Assembly (NCBI GenBank): GCA_023525975.1
Contig: CM042032.1
Location: 77,956,260-78,020,259 of the forward strand
Length of the DNA: 64,000 bases
DNA from: Smallanthus sonchifolius
Taxonomy: Eukaryota; Streptophyta; Magnoliopsida; Asterales; Asteraceae
Reading direction: 5' to 3'
Positions 22,206 through 34,095 of this stretch are shown here, one piece after another (positions within the stretch are counted from its first letter, which is position 1; every line of letters starts with the position of its first letter). Under the pieces are notes generated by a model. It was not told the DNA's origin. It saw only the letters and a program-made list of their open reading frames with translations, and ran no database searches. The position numbers and the translations under genes are program-made.

Positions 22206-22416
22206 TGTTTTGGGTCATTTTACAGCTAGGGATCCTGGATCTTCGACGTACTTCGGTATCGTGACAGGTTTCGTATCCTTAATTTCTGTATTATCTAACT
22301 ATTGTATCTTTCCTTTATCTTGACCAACACGCACGTAAAACATGTGAAGTCGATTTAATCCCTGAAGAATCGGTCTAGAAGTTGAGAAGAACGTGTAGAA
22401 GACGCGTGGATTGGCC
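22206..22416 (+). repeat. LTR-b of the Tat array, truncated
   Basis: The first 211 bp of the LTR (TGTTTTGGGTCATTTTACAG onward). The last roughly 390 bp, the primer site and most of gag are replaced by foreign sequence starting at 22417. Confidence 0.88.
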
Positions 22417-22740
22417 GGTGCTTGAACCATAGGTGCAACTTGATTAACAGGAATAGCAGGAGTGACCACAGCAAAATTTCTAATCTTCCTCTTCCTATTA
22501 TGTCGGGAGGGTTCCGTTGTGGCCTCTTTGTTGTGGGTGGGAGGAGTTGTGGTGTCGGAAACTTTCTTTGTGCCCTTTTTAGTAAGAGTCCCCGCCTTCA
22601 CATGATTATCGGTTAAGGTAGCGGAAAAACGGATAGCATCCTCAAGTGTTGCGGGATTCCTTCCTAGGACAGTATCTTGAATTTGCCTAGGTAGTCCCCC
22701 AATATACTTTCCAATGCAGCGGGACAAAGGTGTGACCCTT
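22417..22740 (-). pseudogene. Foreign gypsy gag fragment used as patch between LTR-b and element B
   Basis: On the minus strand this encodes a gag piece of a different gypsy family (YIGGLPRQIQDTVLGRNPAT, then a basic linker with KRKIRNFAVVTPAIP). It lies antisense to element B, whose own PBS and 5' gag it replaces. The frame runs by chance through both borders into LTR-b and element B, giving a 168-residue open frame (22805-22299) that is a chimera and not a gene. It is likely an insertion picked up during break repair. Confidence 0.75.
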
Positions 22741-22763
22741 GGTTTTATATCTGGTGGATCTGA
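22741..22763. repeat. Templated filler repeat at the element B joint
   Basis: A 23-bp exact copy of 22813-22835 that lies only 72 bp away. Element C (31441-31530) has this sequence once. The extra copy sits exactly between the foreign gag patch and resumed element B sequence. Confidence 0.8.
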
Positions 22764-23261
22764 AAGGATCCCGCAGAGAGAAAAATCCCTACCACCAGAC
22801 GCCATGGTAATAGGTTTTATATCTGGTGGATCTGATATTTGTGGTACTTCTTACTCTGCAGCAAAAAGAAATGTCAAAGAAGCAAAAACAGAGAACGGGG
22901 ACAGACATATCAAAACCTCCAGCTTAACTGAAGAAAAAGTGATATGTTTCGACGAACAGGACAGAGATGACATACCGGATCCTCATCACGATGGCCTGGT
23001 GATTACGCTATACATCGCAAACCACTTCACACGCAGGATACTGATCGACGGAGGAAGTTCTGTAAACATAATCCAGCAATGGGGATCCCGGATTCTGAGA
23101 TCATCTCAAAATCCTCAGTATTAGTAGGATTCAGTGGAGAGGTTAAGAACACTGTTGGTGAAATAAAGCCACCAATCTACATCGAGGGGGTAAACTCTAT
23201 ACAAAAATTTTGTGTCATTGATTCTTTATCTTGCTATAACATTATTCTAGGAAGACCCTAG
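22764..23261 (+). pseudogene. Tat element B: gag end and protease
   Basis: The tail of gag and the aspartic protease. The active-site motif LIDGGSSVNI is intact at about 23041-23070, but 18 bp present in element C just after it are missing here. The frame ends at a TAG (23259-23261) in place of the Trp of the conserved LGRPWIH motif; the same stop is in element C. Confidence 0.82.
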
Positions 23262-25239
23262 ATACACGACACGAAAGCAGTACCCTCAACATATCACCAA
23301 TGTGTCAAGATGCCGACCCCCTGGGGAGTGGTGAAGATCAACAACGATCAACAAGAAGCCAAAAACTGTTACACTTCTTCAATGAAAGCCTCTATCAAAA
23401 ATAGGCAAGCATAGAAATTAACGAAGTAGGCTAGGGATGTTCTGGAAACTAAAGAACAAGATGTTAAAGAAGTATCCCTGGATGCTGAGAATCCAGATAT
23501 AAAGATCCTGTTAGAGAGCAATATCCCTGATGATATTGAAGAAGATATCCTGAATTTCCTAAGGGGCAGAAAAGCAACCTTCGCTTGGAAGCACGAAGAC
23601 ATGACAAGTATATCCAAATATATCATAACTCATAAACTTGGAATTGATAAAAGTTTCAGGACAATACATCAAAAGCGAAGGAAATTTGCTCCTGAGAGAA
23701 ACGTGATCATCCAAGAAGAGGTGGAAAGACTTCTCAAGTCTGGAATGATAAGGGAAGTAAAATTCCCAAGGTGGCTAGCCAACGTGGTTGTAGTCCAGAA
23801 GAAGAACGGGAAGTGGAGAGTTTGTGTAGATTACACAGACCTCAACAAAGCATGTCCTAAAGACCCCTTCCCATTACCACACAGACTCGATGGTGGACGC
23901 TACAGCAGGCCACAAAATCCTGACTTTTATGGATGCATCTTCAGGATTTCAACAGATCCAAATGGAACCATCGGATCAGGAAGACATGGCATTCATTACC
24001 CCGACATGTATTTATTGTTACACAGCTATGCCATTTGGTCTTAAAAATGCAGGTGCCACGTGTCAAAGACTGGTAAATATGATGTTCAAAGACAAGATTA
24101 GGGACATTATGTAAGTCTATATAGACGACATGGTGATAAAATCAAAGAAAGCTGAGGATCATCTCCGGGACCTCAGAGACGCATATGATATCTTGGACCA
24201 ATACAATTTGAAGCTGAACCCTTCGAAATGTCACTTTTGATTGGGGGCAGGAAAGTTCTTGGGCTACATGGTGATCAAGAGAGGAATAGAAGCCAGCCCA
24301 TAACAAATCAAAGCTATCATCAATCTAAAATCCCCAGCAAATACTAAGGATGTCTAGAGACTGACTAGCAGAGTAGCAGCACTCAACAGATTTATATCAA
24401 GATCCTCAGAAAAGTGCAAGGAATTCTACGACATCTTGAAGAAAAACAAGAAATTCGAATGGGAAGAGAAGCATGAACAAGCACTACAATCATTGAAGGA
24501 ATACTTGTCAACAGCTCTTCTACTGATGAAACCAGAAGACGGTGAACCGTTATCCCTATACTTGGCAGTATCCCGAAGCACCGTAAGTGATGTATTAGTC
24601 AAGGATCATGAGGGACAGCAGCATCCGGTATACTATGTAAGTAAAATTTTGCTACCAGCAGAAACCAAGTATTCTCATTTAGAAAAGTTAATTTTAATTT
24701 TAATAATGGCATTAACTAAACTAAGACATTATTTTGAAACTCATGTTATTCATGTTAAGACTAACTACCCTATTAAGTGTGTCTTAAGAAAGCCAGAGAT
24801 GTCAGGAAGGATGGCTAAATGGTCACTCAAGCTTAGCGCCTATGACCTAATATACGAACCTAGAACATCAATAAAGTCTCAGGCACTGGCGGACTTTGTG
24901 ACTGATTTCAGCAGTGATATCCATCACGAAGCAGATCTTGAAGTTCAACCACTAGAAGAGTCGAAGGACGAATGGACCTTATTCACTGATGGTGCATCAA
25001 ATGTATGAGGAACATGTATGGGAATCATACTAAAATCGCCACAAGGGGACATATTACCCCAATCCATAAGCTGTGAGTTCCAGGCTACAAATAATGAAGC
25101 AAAATATGAGGCGCTGATAGCAGGATTACAATTAGCCAAGGATATCAAGATCAGGTATCTTCAGGTATATGTAGACTCATTGTTAATTGCTAATCATTTC
25201 AATGGTTCATAGGCAGTAAAAGGTGAGAAGTTAGACAAA
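23262..25239 (+). pseudogene. Tat element B: reverse transcriptase and RNase H
   Basis: RT is recognisable from KWRVCVDYTDLNKACPKD through FMDASSGFQQIQM and MPFGLKNAGATCQRL to the catalytic YIDD (about 24118-24132). RNase H follows, with the DGASNV motif at about 24986-25005. Breaks: TAG at 23412 and 23427 (shared with C), a 2-bp loss near 23881, TAA at about 24112 just before YIDD, a stop near 24238, and TGA at 25006. It cannot encode a working enzyme. Confidence 0.85.
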
Positions 25240-25603
25240 GTCTCAGGCACTGGCGGACTTTGTGACTGATTTCAGCAGTGATATCCATCACGAAGCAGAT
25301 CTTGAAGTTCAACCACTAGAAGAGTCGAAGGACGAATGGACCTTATTCACTGATGGTGCATCAAATGTATGAGGAACATGTATGGGAATCATACTAAAAT
25401 CGCCACAAGGGGACATATTACCCCAATCCATAAGCTGTGAGTTCCAGGCTACAAATAATGAAGCAAAATATGAGGCGCTGATAGCAGGATTACAATTAGC
25501 CAAGGATATCAAGATCAGGTATCTTCAGGTATATGTAGACTCATTGTTAATTGCTAATCATTTCAATGGTTCATAGGCAGTAAAAGGTGAGAAGTTAGAC
25601 AAA
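24876..25603 (+). repeat. Exact 364-bp tandem duplication within RNase H
   Basis: Units 24876-25239 and 25240-25603 look identical over their whole length, including identical translations on both strands. Three bases (AAA) are shared at the joint. Because 364 is not a multiple of three, the duplication shifts the frame. It is absent from element C, so it arose in B after the copies separated. Confidence 0.92.
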
Positions 25604-27079
25604 TATCTAACAATAGTTAGGCAATTATCCATAGAATTCGAAACTTTTAACATTACACAGGTTCCTAGAGAAGATAACACTGAGGCTGATGCCTTAGCAA
25701 ACCTTGCTTCAGCACTTAGAGTACCAGAAGGTACCAAAATACCTATCTTACACATTTCGAGCCCAGCAATGGAGAAGGTGAATGAAGTATCCAACACCGA
25801 AGAAGAATCTGACATTCGGGATCATGAACCTATTCCAGGATCCTGGATTTCACCTATTAATAAATACTTGCAGGATGGTGAAATCCCGAGTGATGAAAAG
25901 AACCACAAGGCTTTTCGCATGAGGATGTCTCGTTTTATAATGTTTGAAAATATTTTGTGTAGAAAATCAATTGCAGGTCCATATTTAAGGTGCCTGGAGG
26001 ATCCTGAAGCACGAGAAGTCCTCAAAGATCTACACGAAGGAGATTGTGGTAACCACACCGGGGGCAGAGCGTTATTTTCAAGGATCCCGAGGACAGGATA
26101 TTACTGGCCTACCATGAGGAAAGATGCTATGACTTACTCTCGAAAATGTGACGCTTGCCAAAGACACAGCAACATACTCCATCAACTAGCCGAACCTTTA
26201 TACCCAATCATCTCTCCGTGGCCATTCATGAAGTGGGGAATGGACATCGTCGGCAAACTTTCCAAAGCATCAGGAGGAAAGGTCTTTATGCTAGCAATGA
26301 CGGATTACTTCTCTAAATGGATCGAAGCTGAGGCATTTGTCCAAGTTAGAGAGAAAGAAGTCATCTCCTTCATCAAGCGCAATATCCTGACTAGGTTTGG
26401 GATCCCGGCGGAAATAAGTTATGACAACGGATATCAGTTCATTGGCAAACGAACAACTGACTTCTTTGCCAGCTGGGGAATCAAAATGATAACTTCTATC
26501 CCAGTACATCCTCAAGCCAATGGACAAGCAGAATCTAGCAACAAGATCATCGTTAACAATCTCAAGAAGATATTAGGAGCAAAGAAAGGAAGATGGGCCG
26601 AAGAGCTGTCGTTTGTACTTTAGGCAGATAGGACAATCAATAAAACCGTGACAGGGCAGAATCCATTCTACTTGGTATTTGGAACTGAAGCAATGATCCC
26701 GACAGAGATGGTTAACCCTACTACCAGAACCAATATCCAATCTTCAGATACCAACGACGAAGCTCTTGCTCAGGATCTCGACACTATGGATGAGCTCAGG
26801 GATCTTGCCAAAGTTCGCATTGAAGCTTATCAGCAAAGAATAGCAAAGTCATACAACAAAAACATAAGGGTTAGAAGATTCCAAGCTGGTGATCTCGTAT
26901 TAAGAAAGGCATTCCAAAATACTACTAATTCCAATGATGGAAAGCTTGCACCAAAATGGGAAGGCCCATACTTGATTGATTCAGAAGCAGGAAAGGGAGC
27001 TTATTGGTTGGCTACTATGGAAGGAGATATCCTGCCAAGATCCTCGAATGCTATCCATCTCAAAACCTACTTTATGTAA
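25604..27079 (+). pseudogene. Tat element B: integrase
   Basis: A nearly continuous integrase. The HHCC domain is at about 26025-26165 (EGDCGNHTGGRAL ... KCDACQRH). The catalytic triad is Asp in KWGMDIVG (about 26240), Asp in SYDNGYQF (about 26425) and Glu in PQANGQAESSNK (about 26530). The frame from 25769 ends at a TAG at about 26623, where element C has Trp. A second frame (26648-27079) holds the C-terminal part through VLRKAFQNTTN and PKWEGPYLI to the KTYFM end. Confidence 0.87.
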
Positions 27080-29139
27080 GTTAGAATTTAAATCCTAACT
27101 AAAAATGGTACGTCTTCTATCCCTGACTATTTACATATTAATTACTCTTGATCAAAGTACTGACTTGAGCGCCGGATGGGTGTTAGCCAGGCTAACACCC
27201 ACCTTCACCAAGATTTCTAGTTTTGCAGGAAATACCTCCAGGGATCCCGACAGAAGATAGAGATTAGCCATCTCTCCTAAGTTTGGGTATGCTGAATACC
27301 TCGAAGGTTTAAAAGGTTTTCGCCTTTCTAAGTATTGGGTTAATACACCCTGCCAGGAGCACACGATATTCAAGTATAGTTCAAGGTGGTGCGACCAGTC
27401 CTTGTAACAGTGGCTGATAATTTCATCACTATTGGCTATATCTTGAATGCTACGATAGTAACTGACGTGTTACTCCTAAGGTTTTAGCATTTTCATGCTA
27501 ACTTAAGTCTGGCTTGGCCCACGTAATTGGCTTAGCCCACGTTATTGGCTTAGCCCACGTTATTCTAGTTTGGCCCATGATTTTAAATATGTAACACTTA
27601 TGTGTTAACTAAAGAACTTAGCATCAATATGCAGAATCAGGATCCTTAAACGAGTTGAAGACTAATAAGGATCCTGAAGTGTATTTACTAAGCCTACGAC
27701 ATATTCTATGACTGAACACTAGGGAAAACTAATAGTTGTTATACTTCATGCTGATTCGGTATGTATATATATCCAACTTCGTACTCAGCAAAGGTATGTG
27801 TCGCTAACTTTTCGATTACAAGAAGATCTGAAAGCTGAATGACTAAGTCATGATACGTATGGTACTCTTATTTAACATCATTTATTAAAACCAAATTATG
27901 TTTTCCTAAGTCTAAATTTGATAAAAACCTGAGAATTTATTATGAAGGATCCGATATCCTGAAAGTATGTTCAAACTTATTTTTCAAATTTTTAATCTCC
28001 TCAGGATCCTAATTTTGAAAAATATATCAAGGCAACCAAACGACAATCATGGCAAATAGTCATCAATCATCTACTAATATTTAAAGTGTAGGAAAAGAAA
28101 GTGATCCGGGTTTCATCCAAAACCTGGACCCATCCGTTCGGAGTCACAAATTGTCAAATTGTCTATCCCATGACTAGGATCCCAAAAGCAAGAAAGTCAA
28201 ATTGTTCCACAAACCTACCAGTTCAAAGTTAAAAACAAAGAACCACAGGAATCACAAATACATGACTCAGACCTTCTCTTCTTTGCCTTCATCGTCCTGA
28301 CCGACCGGCTTCTCAACCATCTTTGTAGAGCCCTCCACCTCAGATTCAACTGTTACTTTGCATTAGTCCTCTTTTGGGATCGGTTCTTCGCTCAACTCAG
28401 CGACCAATTTCTTCCAGTCAGAATCGTTTTGGGTGGCTTTCGGAATCAAATGAGTTTGCCCTGAATTGAGCTGAAGAACGAATCGAGAAGAACCATGGGT
28501 TCTCAAATTATAGACAGAAGCTAGCTCAGGGACGCCAATGGTCAGATAATGAGAATGATTCAGCCTTTTAAGAGTAGCCAGGATTCTCCAAACCATCGGC
28601 ATGATTTGGGAATAGCAAGGACCAGTAAGTTTGAAAAACTCGGTGATAGTGGAGAAAAAGGATAGCTATGAAAGCAAACCCATATTTTAGAAATAAAATT
28701 CGCTTTTGTTCTAGAGTCGAAGGGCCTAAAAATGGTTTTTTGAGGAAAAATATTGTTTGATTTCAAGAATTTGATCTCCGAATCGGTGAAAGAACAGAGT
28801 TCCAGATCAGAGTGATCAAGGATCCCCTGATAAGTAAAGTCCTCTATTGTTTCAGAGATGATAGAGGAAGCCGATCTAGTTATTTTCTTACCCATAGTGG
28901 TGAAAGATTAGAAGAAAGAAAACACAGATTTTCAGAAGATATTTTACCTGCTATAACTTGAAGAAGATGGAAATGAGAGAGAAGGAGTAATAATGAATAT
29001 ATTAAGAAGATTGCAACAGATAAATCGCATTGGTATTCGTAAACATCTCTTCAGGACCCTATCTTCATTTACCATTTGAATTTGGAAATTTTTACAGATG
29101 TCGATAAGTGTTTGACAACTGTCAAAATTTGGGAACAAC
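27080..29139. repeat. 3' region of Tat element B, internally deleted
   Basis: Colinear with 35416-38541 of element C, but about 1.06 kb shorter. The deletion joins antisense exon 1 (28895-28420) to the last antisense exon at CTTCCAG (28411-28417). That 7-bp sequence occurs at both breakpoints in element C, so the loss was through microhomology. The TTGGCTTAGCCCACG repeat is at about 27510-27580. Confidence 0.8.
28340..28895 (-). pseudogene. Tat antisense ORF, copy B (internally deleted)
   Basis: The start MGKKITRSASSIISETIE is at 28895, with the same frameshift as copies A and C. The middle exons are gone. The conserved block ending QNDSDW is fused to KKLVAELSEEPIPKED, and the TAG stop is as in copy A. 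Confidence 0.75.
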
Positions 29140-29750
29140 TGTTTTGGGTCATTTTACAGCTAGGGATCCTGGATCTACGACGTACTTCGGTATCCTGACA
29201 GGTTTCGGTATCCTTAATTTATGTATTATCTAACTGTTGTATCTTTCCTTTATCTTGACCAACAAGCAGGTAAAACACGTGAAGTCGATTTAATCCCTGA
29301 AGAATAGGTTTAGAAGTTGAGAAGAACGTGTAGAAGACGCTTGGATTGTCCACCAACGGTCATATTTGAAGATTAAGTCAATTCCGGGATTCTCGGATAG
29401 TTAGTTAGCTTATCTTCTGTATATAATCAGCAGCTTGGTCGATTAGAAAACACACAACAACGCACTTAGCTATAGAGTACACTCGCAATCAGTCTTTTAA
29501 CACTTAGATATCGATCATTTGCTTCTCAACACTTGTAATTCTTTATCATTTATTGAAAAACCGAGGCAGGTGTCGGTTGTCACCTCCCGAGGTTTTATGT
29601 CGGAGATCCTGAACGATCAAGGGCTTTCCTCGTAAACATCCGTGTCACTCTTTACGTTTTTACATCGTTTTTATATTGATTTTACAAGCACACTACCTCA
29701 CAAACGAAATTTGGTTACAAAGTTAGTTTACATAATTTTTACCCAAAACA
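29140..29750 (+). repeat. LTR-c of the Tat array
   Basis: A complete 611-bp LTR from TGTTTTGGGTC to CCCAAAACA. It is at once the 3' LTR of element B and the 5' LTR of element C. No target duplication surrounds it. Confidence 0.92.
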
Positions 29751-29753
29751 ATT

Positions 29754-29770
29754 TGGCGCCCACCGTGGGG
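29754..29770 (+). promoter_or_regulatory. Primer-binding site of Tat element C
   Basis: TGGCGCCCACCGTGGGG starts three bases after LTR-c. TGGCGCC-type primer sites are usual in Tat/Athila gypsy elements. I do not assign the tRNA. Confidence 0.85.
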
Positions 29771-29845
29771 CAAGTGGTGCTTTTCATCTTCAAATCTCTA
29801 CTAAAATTTGTGTTCAATCACTATCTTTCAAAGCTATTCTAAAAA

Positions 29846-31742
29846 ATGTCGTCCTAATCCAAAAATATTTATGTTTCTGCTCCATCTTCGAGCTCTGGGT
29901 TGGTTAACCCTATTCCTCCTCCATTTCCAAAAAGTGTTAATCAACCGAAGAAAACTACTCCTGCGGGTTTTTCGGGATCCGGAATACCTGTTGGTGGACC
30001 TGTGATCGTATCAAACAATGATATCCTCGATCTATTCTAGGAGATGAAACAACAAATGGAACAACAGAGGAAGACTAACCAAGCGCTGTTTCGGGAAATC
30101 GAGAAGGTTATGGAATCGAAGAAACCAGTGGAAGTGACGACCCCACTGCAACCAAGGGTCTTGGATTTCAATTATTCAGGATCTTCAGAAATCCATAAGC
30201 TAGATTTCCTTCCCATGCAAATATGTATTACTGTAGTTGGCCCTACCCCGGCTGTCAGAGTTACGACAAATCAGGATCTTGGATTTACTCCGGGATCATC
30301 GTTCTGAAATCCTGAGAACGGTATCACATTCAATAAAAAATTCAAATACTAACGAATTTGTGCAGGAGACAGGAATAACTCTGTCCATGGCCAAGGAGTT
30401 AAAGAAGTTGAGAGAGATGATCTCTAGTGTACCGGGTGTGGTTCAACCTATACCAGAAATGTCCTCTACCAGTCACAGGATCTCCAGATTCGCTCCACCG
30501 TTATGTGATGCTGAGATCCCCAAGCGCTTCCAGACTCCTAACATGAAGTTGTAAGATAGAACTACGGATCCTGAGTAGCACGTCGCGCAGTACAGGGAAC
30601 GGATTGAGATAAACCCCATTCCCATGGACCTAAAGGAAGCCTGCTTATGCAAAGGCTTCGGCTCTACCTTGAAAGGATCAGCCTTAAAATGGCTGCTTAA
30701 TGTTCCTTCATATTCTATTACTTCATTTGCTCATTTAATTAACATGTTTAACAATCAATTCTCTTGCAGTAGAACTTTTGAAAGATTAACAAGTGACTTA
30801 TACAGGATAATTCAAAATCCCGGAGAATCCCTCTGTGACTATGTCAGCAAATTTGGTCGGGAATCCCTGGATATCCCGAACCTTGACGTTGCCACTGCAG
30901 TCCTGGCCTTCAAGATGGGACTACAGAAGGATTCTCAATTTTACGAATACCTTGCTATGAATCCTTGCAGGAACCTTGATGAAGTCAGGAACCGGGCATT
31001 GAGGTTTATTAGGCTGGAAGATGATAAAAAGATCCAGCAGAGGGTGAATGCTCCGACAAGCTACACTCAACCTAACCGGAAAGCTGAACCTGCACCTTTC
31101 AGGTCGTACAGATCCAAGTCGTATTCTAAGCCGGACAATCACAGGGTCAATGTTGTAGAAGACGACGAGGATGAGGAAGAATATCCTAAGTTGTCTGAAT
31201 ACTGTTTTTCTCTTGATACAACTGGTTTGCTATTTTCTATGCAGGATCTTATAGAAAAAGCCAGATGGCCTCGCAAGTTTGAGAAGAACTCAGGGGGAAA
31301 GGACAAGTCCAAGTGGTGTGCATTCCACAAAGACTTTGGCCATATAACTGAGGATTGTATTACTTTGCAGAAGGAGATAAGCTATCTCCTGAGCAAGGGA
31401 TATCTCAAAGAATTTCTGGGCAAAGGAAAGAACAAGACCAAGGATCCTGAAAGGATCTCGCAGAGAGAAAAATCCCCACCACCGGACGCCAAGGTAATAG
31501 GTTTTATATCTGGTGGATCTGATATTTGTGGTACTTCTTACTCTGCAGCAAAAAGAAATGCCAAAGAAGCAAAAACAGAGAACGGGGACAGACATATCAA
31601 AACCTCTAGCTTAATTGAAGAAAAAGTGATATGTTTCGACGAACAGGACAGAGATGACATACAGGATCCTCATCACGATGGCCTGGTGATTACGCTATAC
31701 ATCGCAAACCACTTCACACGCAGGATACTGATCGACGGATGA
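29846..31742 (+). pseudogene. Tat element C: gag and start of protease
   Basis: The gag start is the ATG at 29846, with a TAA three codons later where a Gln is expected. A Gln/Lys-rich segment follows (30044-30130). The capsid region is intact from 30624, with LKGSALKWLLNVPS and a CAFHKDFGHITEDC zinc-like motif (about 31317-31360) characteristic of Tat gag. The frame enters protease and stops at TGA (31740-31742) inside the active site: LIDG is followed by the stop where element B has a second Gly. Short frames between 30044 and 30560 reflect frameshifts and stops. Confidence 0.85.
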
Positions 31743-33100
31743 AGTTCTGTAAACATTATATAGCATGAAGTCCTGAAAAGAATGGGGATCCCGGATTCTG
31801 AGATCATCTCAAAATCCTCAGTATTAGTAGGATTCAGTGGAGAGGTTAAGAACACAGTTGGTGAAATAAAGCTACCAATCTACATCGAGGGGGTAAACTC
31901 TATACAAAAATTTTGTGTCATTGATTCTTTATCTTGCTATAACATTATTCTAGGAAGACCCTAGATACACGACACGAAAGCAGTACCCTCAACATATCAC
32001 CAATGTGTCAAGATGCCGACCCCCTGGGGAGTGGTGAAGATCAACAACGATCAACAAGAAGCCAAAAACTGTTACACTTCTTCAATGAAAGCCTCTATCA
32101 AAAATAGGCAAGCATAGAAATTAACGAAGTAGGCTAGGGATGTTCTGGAAACTAAAGAACAAGATGTTAAAGAAGTATCCCTGGATGCTGAGAATCCAGA
32201 TATAAAGATCCTGTTAGAGAGCAATATCCCTGATGATATTGAAGAAGATATCCTGAATTTCCTAAGGGGCAGAAAAGCAACCTTCGCTTGGAAGCACGAA
32301 GACATGACAAGTATATCCAAATATATCATAACTCATAAACTTGGAATTGATAAAAGTTTCAGGACAATACATCAAAAGCGAAGGAAATTTGCTCCTGAGA
32401 GTAACGTGATCATCCAAAAAGAGGTGGAAAGACTTCTCAAGTCTGGAATGATAAGGGAAGTAAAATTCCCAAGGTGGCTAGCCAACGTGGGTGTAGTCCA
32501 GAAGAAGAACGGGAAGTGGAGAGTTTGTGTAGATTACACAGACCTCAACAAAGCATGTCCTAAAGACCCCTTCCTATTACCACATATAGACTCGATGGTG
32601 GACGCTACAGCAGGCCACAAAATACTGACTTTTATGGATGCATCTTCAGGATTTCAACAGATCCAAATGGAACCATCGGATCAGGAAGACATGGCATTCA
32701 TGACCCAGACATGTATTTATTGTTACACAACTATGCCATTTGGTCTTAAAAATGCAGGTGCCACGTGTCAAAGACTGGTAAATATGATGTTCAAAGACAA
32801 GATTGGGGACACTATGGAAGTCTATATAGACGACATGGTGATAAAATCAAAGAAAGCTGAGGATCATCTCCGGGATCTCAGAGACGCATATGATATCTTG
32901 AACCAATACAATTTGAAGCTGAACCCTTCGAAATGTCACTTCGGAGTGGGGGCAGGAAAGTTCTTGGGCTACATGGTGATCAAGAGAGGAATAGAACCAG
33001 CCCACAACAAATCAAAACTATCATCAATCTAAAATCCCCAGAAAATACTAAGGATGTCTAGAGACTGACTGGCAGAGTAGCAGCACTCAACAGATTTATA
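31743..33100 (+). pseudogene. Tat element C: protease end and reverse transcriptase
   Basis: The protease remainder has a TAG soon after the active site (about 31762) and ends with the shared TAG at 31962. The reverse transcriptase is the best preserved in the array: frame 32304-33032 runs from MTSISKYIITH through DLNKACPKDPF, MDASSGFQQIQM and MPFGLKNAGATC to an intact YIDD (about 32824-32835) and LNPSKCHFGVGAGKFLGYM. A frameshift follows at about 33000. Shared TAG codons at 32115 and 32130 precede the RT. Confidence 0.87.
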
Positions 33101-34095
33101 TCAAGATCCTCATAAAAGTGCAAGGAATTCTACGACATCCTGAAGAAAAACAAGAAATTTGAATGGGAAGAGAAGCATGAACAAGCACTCCAATCATTGA
33201 AGGAATACTTGTCAACAGCTCTTCTACTGATGAAACCAGAAGACGGTGAACCATTAACCCTATACTTGGCAGTATCCTGAAGCACCGTAAGTGATGTATT
33301 AGTCAAGGATCATGAGGGACAGCAGTATCCGGTATACTATGTAAGTAAAATTTTGCTACCAGCAGAAACCAGGTATTCTCATTTAGAAAAGTTAATTTTA
33401 ACTTTAATAATGGCATCAACTAAACTAAGACATTATTTTAAAACTCATGCTATTCATGTTAAGACTAACTACCCTATTAAGTGTGTCTTAAAAAAGCCAG
33501 AGATGTCAGGAAGGATGGCTAAATGGTCAGTCAAGCTTAGCGCCTATGACCTCATATAGAACCTAGAACATCAATAAAGTCTCAGGCACTGGCAGACTTT
33601 GTGGCTGATTTCAGCAGTGATATCCAACACGAAGCAGATCTTGAAGTCCAACAACTAGAAGAGTCGAAGGACTAATGGACCTTATTCACTGATGGTGCAT
33701 CGAATGTAAGAGGAACATGTATGGGAATCATACTAAAATCGCCACAAGGGGACATATTACCCCAATCCATAAGCTGTGAGTTCCAGGCTACAAATAATGA
33801 AGCAAAATATGAGGCGCTGATAACATGATTACAATTAGCCAAGGATATCAAGATCAGGTATCTTCAGGTATATGTAGACTCATTGTTAATTGCTAATCAT
33901 TTCAATGGTTCATAGGCAGTAAAAGGTGAGAAGTTAGCCAAATATCTCACAATAGTTAGGCAATTATCCATAGAATTCGAAACTTTTAACATTACATAGG
34001 TTCCTAGAGAAGATAACACTAAGGCTGATGCCTTAGCAAACCTTGCTTCAGCTCTTAGAGTACCAGAAGGTACCAAAATACCTATCATACACATT
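33101..34095 (+). pseudogene. Tat element C: RNase H region
   Basis: Colinear with element B but without its tandem duplication. Conserved blocks include the YYVSKILLPAETRYSHLEKL run (about 33331-33390), the DGASNVRGTCMG motif (about 33692) and NEAKYEALI (about 33797). Stops occur at about 33278, 33557, 33674, 33827 and at 33913; the last (FNGS followed by TAG) is shared with B. Confidence 0.82.
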
